DNA of 13,049 bases from Tieghemiomyces parasiticus (Eukaryota; Kickxellomycota; Dimargaritomycetes; Dimargaritales; Dimargaritaceae). Each line of letters begins with the position of its first letter. The first letter of the stretch is position 1. The stretch is from positions 1 to 13,049 of the forward strand of contig JANBPT010001171.1 of assembly GCA_027575765.1 (NCBI GenBank). Direction: 5' to 3'. Under the pieces are notes generated by a model, which searched no databases, was not told where the DNA came from, and saw nothing but the letters and a program-made list of their open reading frames with translations. The translations under genes were made by a program, and so were the position numbers. Positions 8,502-13,049 of this stretch are shown piece by piece.

Positions 8502-8982
8502 TTAGTGGTGCTCCTGGCTCTTGTGGAATTCTGTGAGGATGGGCCCGCGGAGAGAGGTCAGGAGGGAAGGGGGCGTAGAGGTGGGGTGGGAAGTGGTGAG
8601 TGTCGTGAGTTGGTTTGGCCAGGTAGGCACCAGCGCGGCTAATCTCGGGTTACAACTTACGCAGGTGGCCCAGGTACTCGTTGGTGTAGCCAAACAGACC
8701 AATGATGGCGATGATGTGGAACAGGGGGGCAATGGAAGAATTCTCGCCGTCCACGTACTTGGCGCGGTAGCGACCAACGAGACCCTTGGGGGCCTCAGTG
8801 ACGGCGGGGCCCTTAGGCATGCGCTGGTAGACGCCTACCACACGCTCCATGTGAGCAGCGTCGCTAACCGAGGCCTCGGCCGACACGGCGGCGGGCCGGG
8901 CGCCAGCCAGGCTGGGAGGGATGTAGTCACGGGCGGTGGCGTACCCCCGGGTGAGAACGGCGCGGCGCAGGATCGGGTGCAT
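8502..8982 (-). CDS. ATP17: Mitochondrial F1Fo ATP synthase subunit f, two exons
   Basis: This is a small Fo stalk/membrane subunit of the inner-membrane ATP synthase, next to subunit a. Exon 1 is 8982-8661 (322 nt) and exon 2 is 8530-8502 (29 nt), together 116 aa. Residues 1-40 are basic, then Ala/Ser-rich, fitting a mitochondrial presequence (MHPILRRAVLTRGYATARDY). The family core follows: VVGVYQRMPKGPA (48-60), GRYRAKYVDGEN (70-81), and one membrane helix at about 86-104 ending in FGYTNEYLGHL. Yeast Atp17 aligns well over this stretch. Without splicing the frame would stop after HLRKL at 8650. The spliced end HLQFHKSQEHH instead matches the His/Lys/Glu-rich tail of yeast Atp17, so I prefer it. 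The start at 8982 (ACC-ATG) was chosen over an upstream frame extension that would add 22 unconserved residues. Confidence 0.92.
8531..8660 (-). other. ATP17: ATP17 intron (130 nt, phase 1)
   Basis: The minus strand shows donor GTAAGT at 8660, branch-point-like CTGAC with the adenosine at 8558 (27 nt before the acceptor), a C/T-rich tract, and acceptor CACAG ending at 8531. The intron splits codon 108 (C|AA, Gln). Reading through the intron gives an early TAA after three codons. Confidence 0.85.
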
Positions 8983-9571
8983 GGTGACAGGATTAAAAGG
9001 ATCGAAGCGTAGTGATGGGAGGATTGGGGGGATGCTAAAGGGAAACAAAGGGAGATGGGTCGCCGTGAATCAAGGGCTGAAGATCGGGACGGTGATAATG
9101 TGTGAGAAGGACAAGGGGGGGGGATTCGGTAGGGGCCAAGCACCAGAGCTGGGGCGGGCGAATCTCCGTGGCCACTGCTATAGGGCTCTGCTTTGGATGA
9201 AGGGGGGGGGGAGGAAGGAGAGTCCTCCTCAACGTATGTGCGGTTGGGGGGGTCGGCGGCACTGCCTGTGAGACTTGACTTGTATCCCACTGCCGCCTGA
9301 GGATGGGATAAAATAACCAAAAAAAAGAGCGTGGACTTGATGGGAGGGAGCGGGATCCAATGGGAGGGCTAGTGAGTTGAAGGCGGGTGAGAAGGGCCCC
9401 CTCCCTCCCAAGCTTTAGCGCTCGGCCCCCGGTGAAAATTAAATCATCAGTCCAAGCGTGTGGTAGTTTGGCCATGTAAACACCGTCATCTGCCCGCCTG
9501 AAAACGTCCATAAACCCGGCGTCGCATACCTGGTTATTATCAAGCTGTCACATTGAGCCCAATGGCCTCTT
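8983..9571. other. ATP17 upstream region and TAN1 distal 3' flank
   Basis: No gene seen. On the ATP17 sense strand the region is C/T-rich, with C9 (9115-9123) and C10 (9202-9211) runs. TATA-like candidates are weak: TATAG near 9183-9179 and TATTTTA near 9315-9309. A 7-bp inverted repeat TATCCCA/TGGGATA spans 9283-9310. Confidence 0.45.
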
Positions 9572-9577
9572 TTTATT
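9572..9577 (-). terminator. Candidate polyadenylation signal of TAN1 (AATAAA)
   Basis: The minus strand reads AAAATAAAAA about 230 nt after the TAN1 stop codon, the first canonical signal on the sense strand. Confidence 0.45.
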
Positions 9578-9803
9578 TTCAGGTCCGTAAAGTACCAACG
9601 TCCTTCTTGTTTTACCTGCATAACAGGCCACAGTGCTTAGATCTGGCAACCGTAACTTGCGTTGATGCAGTATCGAACGGTATGCGTGCCCGCCCCGCCC
9701 CGCCAGACCTTTGGCGGAAGCCGCGCGTCAGCCATCCGAATCTACCACCAGGCTTTAATAAGAAAAGGCATACCCTCTGGGTATCCGCCGGCTATCGACC
9801 ACA

Positions 9804-10945
9804 TCACCGCTCCACCGCCTTCTCTTCCTTCCGACTGGGATCGCAGAGGCTGAAAAGATTGTATTTGCGGTACCGGTAGTAGTCGGTGACCACGGACATC
9901 ATACACACGCTCTTGAGGACCTCGACGATAATAAAGTAGGCGGGGTCTTCAAGGTTGACGGTATGGGCAGGGCCCACCAGACCGGCCACGGTCTCGATCA
10001 GGGCGGTGCGGTCCACCTTCTGGTTGTTGCGAATCTTGGGGATGATGGCGAACGTACGGCTCGGGTTGTCCGGCTGATGAAAAGCAGGAGCCAGGAGGGA
10101 CTTGGCCATTTTGGTAATGTCCGGTAGGCTGGCCAAGCAGGTATCGGTAACTGGGATCAGCCGGTTGGCAAACCTGGAAGTGGAGGATGAGGCCGAGACG
10201 TGACGAAGGGTGGTGGTGGTGGTTAGTCGATAGGTAGGGGTAGCGGCCGGGCAAGTGTCGCGGGGCGCCTCCCGGTGGATACTTCTTACCTGGTGGGCTT
10301 GGCTTGAGATTTGGCGAGATCACGGATAACATGGTTTACCAAGGCGACAGGGTCGATCCCAGGGGCGGTCTGGAAAAATACCACTGGCAGGGCGTGGGGT
10401 TGGAGAGTTACGGCGGAATTGGCGGGTTAGACAGGTGTAGTCCGCGGGCGTGGCCGTCGAGGGGTGCAGTCACTTCCCCCCCCCGTGACTGACAAAGGAC
10501 ACTTACTGCACTCAGTGAGGGTCGGCAGGGGCGTGAAGAAGCGGTGAATCAGGGGCCGTTTGAGCTCGGCCACCTCGCGGGCGATCTCCTCCTCCAACGA
10601 GACGGCCCCGACTGGTTCGGCCTCCTTGCCCTCCGCCTGGTCCTCTTCCTCTGCGGCGGTGGCCCAGAGGTCCGGGTAGAGCTCTGGGAGGTAGGTGGCG
10701 AACAAGACCAGCATCTCCTGGGTGCAACGCTTCTCCTTGGTGCGAATGCAGGTGACGAGCACCCCGGCCTGACTTGGAACGATGCCAAAGCCGATCAAAC
10801 GACCCTTCGGCACCCCGGCTTGGTCCTGGGTGCCCTGCGCACGATGGGCCATGTAGGCGGTGCGTTCCTTGGCGATTATGTACTTGCGCTGGCGGCGACG
10901 CCGGTCCTCCTTGGACCGTCCGGAGTCGGTATCATGGGAGGGCAT
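9804..10945 (-). CDS. TAN1: tRNA acetyltransferase adaptor Tan1/THUMPD1, three exons
   Basis: Tan1 binds tRNA-Ser and tRNA-Leu through a THUMP domain and helps the acetyltransferase Kre33/NAT10 make N4-acetylcytidine at C12. Exons: 10945-10507 (439 nt), 10383-10290 (94 nt), 10173-9804 (370 nt), giving 300 aa. A basic N-terminus (SKEDRRRRQRKYI) is followed by the family signature GVLVTCIRTKEKRCTQEML (61-79), an acidic linker (about 97-125), then VFFQTAPGIDPVALVNHVI (148-166), FANRLIPVTDTCLA (179-192), the VGPAHTVNLEDPAYFIIVEVLKS-type core, and VVTDYYRYRKYNL (272-284), the conserved THUMP end. All blocks line up in order with human THUMPD1 and yeast Tan1 across both splice junctions. The start at 10945 (AACC-ATG) was preferred to a 22-residue upstream extension, which is low-complexity. 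The C-terminal tail after 284 is short compared with THUMPD1. Confidence 0.93.
10174..10289 (-). other. TAN1: TAN1 intron 2 (116 nt, phase 2)
   Basis: Donor GTAAGA at 10289, branch site GACTAAC with the adenosine at 10223, pyrimidine-rich tract and acceptor TTCCAG ending at 10174. The junction rebuilds an Arg codon (AG|G) in the conserved T-R-F-A-N segment that matches the T-R-V-I-L segment of THUMPD1. Confidence 0.88.
10384..10506 (-). other. TAN1: TAN1 intron 1 (123 nt, phase 1)
   Basis: Donor GTAAGT at 10506, branch candidates CTAAC (adenosine 10427) and GTAAC (adenosine 10408), acceptor TGCCAG ending at 10384. The split codon is A|TG (Met147). Joining the exons restores the conserved VFFQTA strand of the THUMP region. 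Confidence 0.88.
10467..10491 (-). repeat. Hairpin with G9 loop inside TAN1 intron 1
   Basis: Perfect 7-bp arms, CAGTCAC (10467-10473) and GTGACTG (10485-10491), flank an 11-nt loop. On the transcript the loop is nine Gs plus two As. The hairpin begins 15 nt after the 5' splice site, so it could influence donor recognition or simply be a chance inverted repeat. Confidence 0.6.
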
Positions 10946-11968
10946 GGTTTGCGGAGGGGGGCGTAGTGGCGAGGGAATGCAGAGGGTAAGGCCAACTGGT
11001 GTGGTGCGCATGGGGAGGTAGGCCGAGACCGACTGTACACCTGGACACGCTGCGAGGGGTAGCGAGCTGCTCAGAGACGGGAAAAAAAATCATCATCAAA
11101 GTAAAGGAGATACGGGTCGGCTCGTGTAGGTTGGTAGGTGCGCGTCGGCGTGTGTTTACCCTCCTCGCCCCGCCATCCTTCGCAAGCCAGCCCGGGGGGA
11201 GGTGGAGGGTTGCGGACGGACATGGCGGGTGTGTCCTCCTCCCTCGGTGCCGACGGCGTCGCTCACGTTAGGATCCCGTACACGCCCAAAACACCCTACC
11301 TGCTTGATCTGCGGGTTAGGTAGACGGGTTGCGTCGCCACCTGCCTCTCCCACGCCCCGACATGACGACGGGGTCAGGGCGGAAATGGACCGGGCAGCGC
11401 AGCACTGTCGCTGGATTAGCCCATGCCGCGCCCGTGGCCCCTCGCACCTGGCTAGACGCGCCAGGCTGAATGGGCGACTTCCAGGGGCCACCAGGCCGAT
11501 TGGGTGACTGGCTGGGTAGCGAGGACCCCTTTACTCCACCCGCACGCGTGCGCCCCTCGACGGCATCGGTGTGGATCGGTAGGAGGGAGAGACCACGCTA
11601 GGCACCCGTAGCTGGCCCAGCGTCGCCAGAGGCCGAGTCGGGTGGGCGGCGTAGGCCCCGTATGCCTTCCGCAGCGTGTGGGGGCACCCATTATTCATCA
11701 ATGCCTTCGTGGATGGCCCTCACGGTCTCCCCCCTGGCACATCCGGTCTGTTCTCGGCAATATTGTACGGCGTGGTCAGGTGAACCTAGGCCTAATCGGG
11801 GTCGCCTTAGCAGGGAGGGGCTAAAGCGGAGGAGAGGGGTGGTGGCGGTGTGAGGAGTGGGAATTATCTACCGTCACGGTGCGCTCACGTGTACCCTCTC
11901 CCGCCGCTTACAGGTCGCGCAGCGGGCACGCGCGCGTCCCCGCCAGAATGCTAGTTGGAGGTCAGTGG
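10946..11968. other. TAN1 upstream region, no gene seen
   Basis: No convincing coding sequence on either strand. Frames are short, arginine/proline-rich, overlapping and without motifs or a coherent splice pattern. The TAN1 sense strand has a T8 run (plus-strand A8 at 11082-11089) but no clear TATA box. This is presumably the shared upstream region of TAN1 and any plus-strand transcript to the right. Confidence 0.5.
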
Positions 11969-11977
11969 TATTTAAAA
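11969..11977 (+). promoter_or_regulatory. TATA-like element (TATTTAAAA), plus strand
   Basis: TATTTAAAA stands out in GC-rich DNA and is followed at once by the start of the strongly pyrimidine-rich plus-strand stretch. A short open frame from the ATG at 12003 closes after five codons. It could be the core promoter of a plus-strand transcript; no protein is seen downstream within the window. Confidence 0.25.
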
Positions 11978-12772
11978 GGCTCCTTCTCCGCCACTTCGTC
12001 CCATGCAGCGTAGACGTTAATCATCCTTCCCCCCTGCCATCCTCACATCCATCTCACCCCCATATACCCTTCAGTCCCGAGCCGCACGTCACTTTTTTTT
12101 TTAGAGGACCTCCTCTTGCTTAGCCTGTCATTCGCCCGCTCCTCCCGTCCGCCGTGCTCGATCCTACTCTCACCCTCCTCTGTCTTTGACCAGCATCCCT
12201 GCAAGGCCCACCTCACTGCCGCCGCTCGGCACGCGTCCCTGGCCCCCCCATTATCCCCCGCCCCCACATCCCTGTCACCGGATCTGCCTCGGCTTCCGTT
12301 GGTAGTCTTTAGGCCAATCAAAAGCCGTTACTTGCTCCCTCGCCATTCCCACCCCATGGGGTAAAGCCTTCGTCCATCCCTCTTCCCCGCACTCTCAAGT
12401 CTGTCACCCTGTTCGCCAATGTGCGCCAACCTCCCTTGCAGCCCCTCCTGCCAAGCGACCTGTCGTTGTTTGTAAAAAAAATATCCTCACTCACTAACCC
12501 CAACCACGGTCGTCAGCACCGCCACACGCCCGCATTTACCTCGTAGGCAGAGCCCTGCTTTGCACACACCACTCCCCCCCTCCGCACCACTCATACATAC
12601 CATTGTGGGCCCTGGCTCCACCCTCCTCCATAATACCCTTAGGTTACTGGGCTGCTCTCAGCTCTAGTGCCGATTGCCGTGTCATCCCTCCCCTGCTACC
12701 TATATCCCGAATAACCGTTGTCGTCTGGTCGCTTAACACGCCGGCCGCCCATCCCTTCTTTGTGGCCTTATT

Positions 12773-12792
12773 TCTCTCTCTCTCTCTCTCTC
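12773..12792. repeat. (TC)10 dinucleotide microsatellite
   Basis: A pure 20-nt TC repeat within the pyrimidine-rich region. Such CT tracts are frequent near fungal promoters and bind GAGA-like or architectural proteins in some eukaryotes; here only the repeat is certain. Confidence 0.9.
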
Positions 12793-12976
12793 CCCGTTGG
12801 CTCACCGCGCCTCTGTAACTATCACAACGGGTCCCTTTCATTACCATTCTGGCCCTTGTGCAACCCTCCTTTGTCTCCGGTGCCCATCCGTGCCGCTCCT
12901 TCGTTTCCGCTGCGCATCACCCTTTTACATCGCCGCCCACTACGCGCCGCCTTTCGGCCCCTCTAAACCCTATCGG

Positions 12977-12983
12977 TATATAG
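12977..12983 (+). promoter_or_regulatory. Candidate TATA box (TATATAG) for a gene beyond the right edge
   Basis: The plus strand carries TATATAG, the same heptamer found at the MFS promoter, followed by pyrimidine-rich sequence where a start site would be expected (about 13005-13020). The gene itself would lie past 13049. Confidence 0.4.
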
Positions 12984-13049
12984 ACCCTTACGGCGCCCGT
13001 GCCCTGTCCATACTTCTCTGCCCACGCCACCCGTCCTCTAGCTTCCCCC

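Larger units (their letters stand above)
11978..13049 (+). other. Pyrimidine-rich plus-strand region lacking genes
   Basis: About 1 kb in which the plus strand is mostly C and T (the two lines sampled, at 12841 and 12901, are about 72% pyrimidine). From about 12436 to the right end I find no ATG on the plus strand. It includes a (TC)10 microsatellite at 12773-12792 and a TATATAG box near the end. This composition is like the short tracts upstream of the other genes, only much longer, and suggests the promoter or leader of a plus-strand gene starting outside the window. Confidence 0.45.

Noticed and set aside
8650..8661. In-frame stop at 8650 as the real end of ATP17
   Set aside because: The stop lies inside a canonical intron. 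The spliced end matches the family tail better and has a poly(A) signal 140 nt further on. Retained-intron transcripts may still use it.
9035..9511. 158-codon minus-strand frame upstream of ATP17
   Set aside because: Pro/Leu/Ser-rich translation of a C/T-rich promoter region without motifs; it overlaps other equally long frames there.
12043..12321. 92-codon minus-strand frame with basic and acidic residues
   Set aside because: It starts at TTG rather than ATG and merely translates the purine-rich complement of the pyrimidine tract.
12419..12475. 18-residue plus-strand peptide with several cysteines
   Set aside because: It is short and sits in C/T-rich DNA. It lacks a signal peptide or mature-peptide architecture, so the cysteines are probably chance.
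1..13049. tRNA, rRNA, CRISPR array, transposon or viral gene
   Set aside because: I looked by eye for B-box motifs, regularly spaced repeats, long terminal or inverted repeats and polymerase/integrase motifs, and found none. A profile search could still reveal decayed copies in 1-3927.

Overview
The window looks like nuclear DNA from a fungus. Four recognisable protein genes all lie on the minus strand. Two of them carry short GT-AG introns (116-130 nt) with CTRAC-type branch points. All four starts sit in an ACC-ATG context, and the encoded families are eukaryotic (Sis1-type J-protein, mitochondrial ATP synthase subunit f, Tan1/THUMPD1, a ZIF-like MFS carrier). Subunit f and the MFS protein look fungal. 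High coding GC and pyrimidine-rich promoters would suit an early-diverging lineage such as Kickxellomycotina/Zoopagomycota, but that placement is only a guess.

Layout, left to right. 1-3927: no gene I can support; GC is visibly lower than in the genes, with a 19-bp palindrome and an (AT)12 tract near its right end. 3928-5421 (-): MFS carrier, with a TATATAG box about 100 nt upstream of its ATG. 5422-6187: MFS promoter plus the 3' flank of the next gene, including an AATAAA. 6188-7288 (-): class B J-protein of the Sis1/DNAJB1 type. 7289-8501: a long upstream region with a TATAAAA box, a heat-shock-element-like site, a strong GTAAGT donor and two identical acceptor-like sites, consistent with a 5'-leader intron. 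8502-8982 (-): ATP synthase subunit f, whose last nine residues come from a 29-nt terminal exon. 8983-9803: its upstream region and the 3' flank of TAN1. 9804-10945 (-): TAN1, three exons, 300 aa. 10946-13049: no gene found; the last kilobase is strongly pyrimidine-rich on the plus strand and ends with another TATATAG box, suggesting a plus-strand gene that starts beyond the right edge.

The genes are housekeeping functions in tandem rather than a pathway: cytosolic protein folding (J-protein with Hsp70), mitochondrial ATP synthesis (subunit f), tRNA acetylation (Tan1 with the Kre33/NAT10 acetyltransferase), and a carrier probably in the vacuolar or plasma membrane. I see no mobile element, CRISPR array, tRNA, rRNA or toxin/defence system. 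The most useful new information is the exon structure of ATP17 and TAN1 and the possible regulatory architecture around the J-protein gene.
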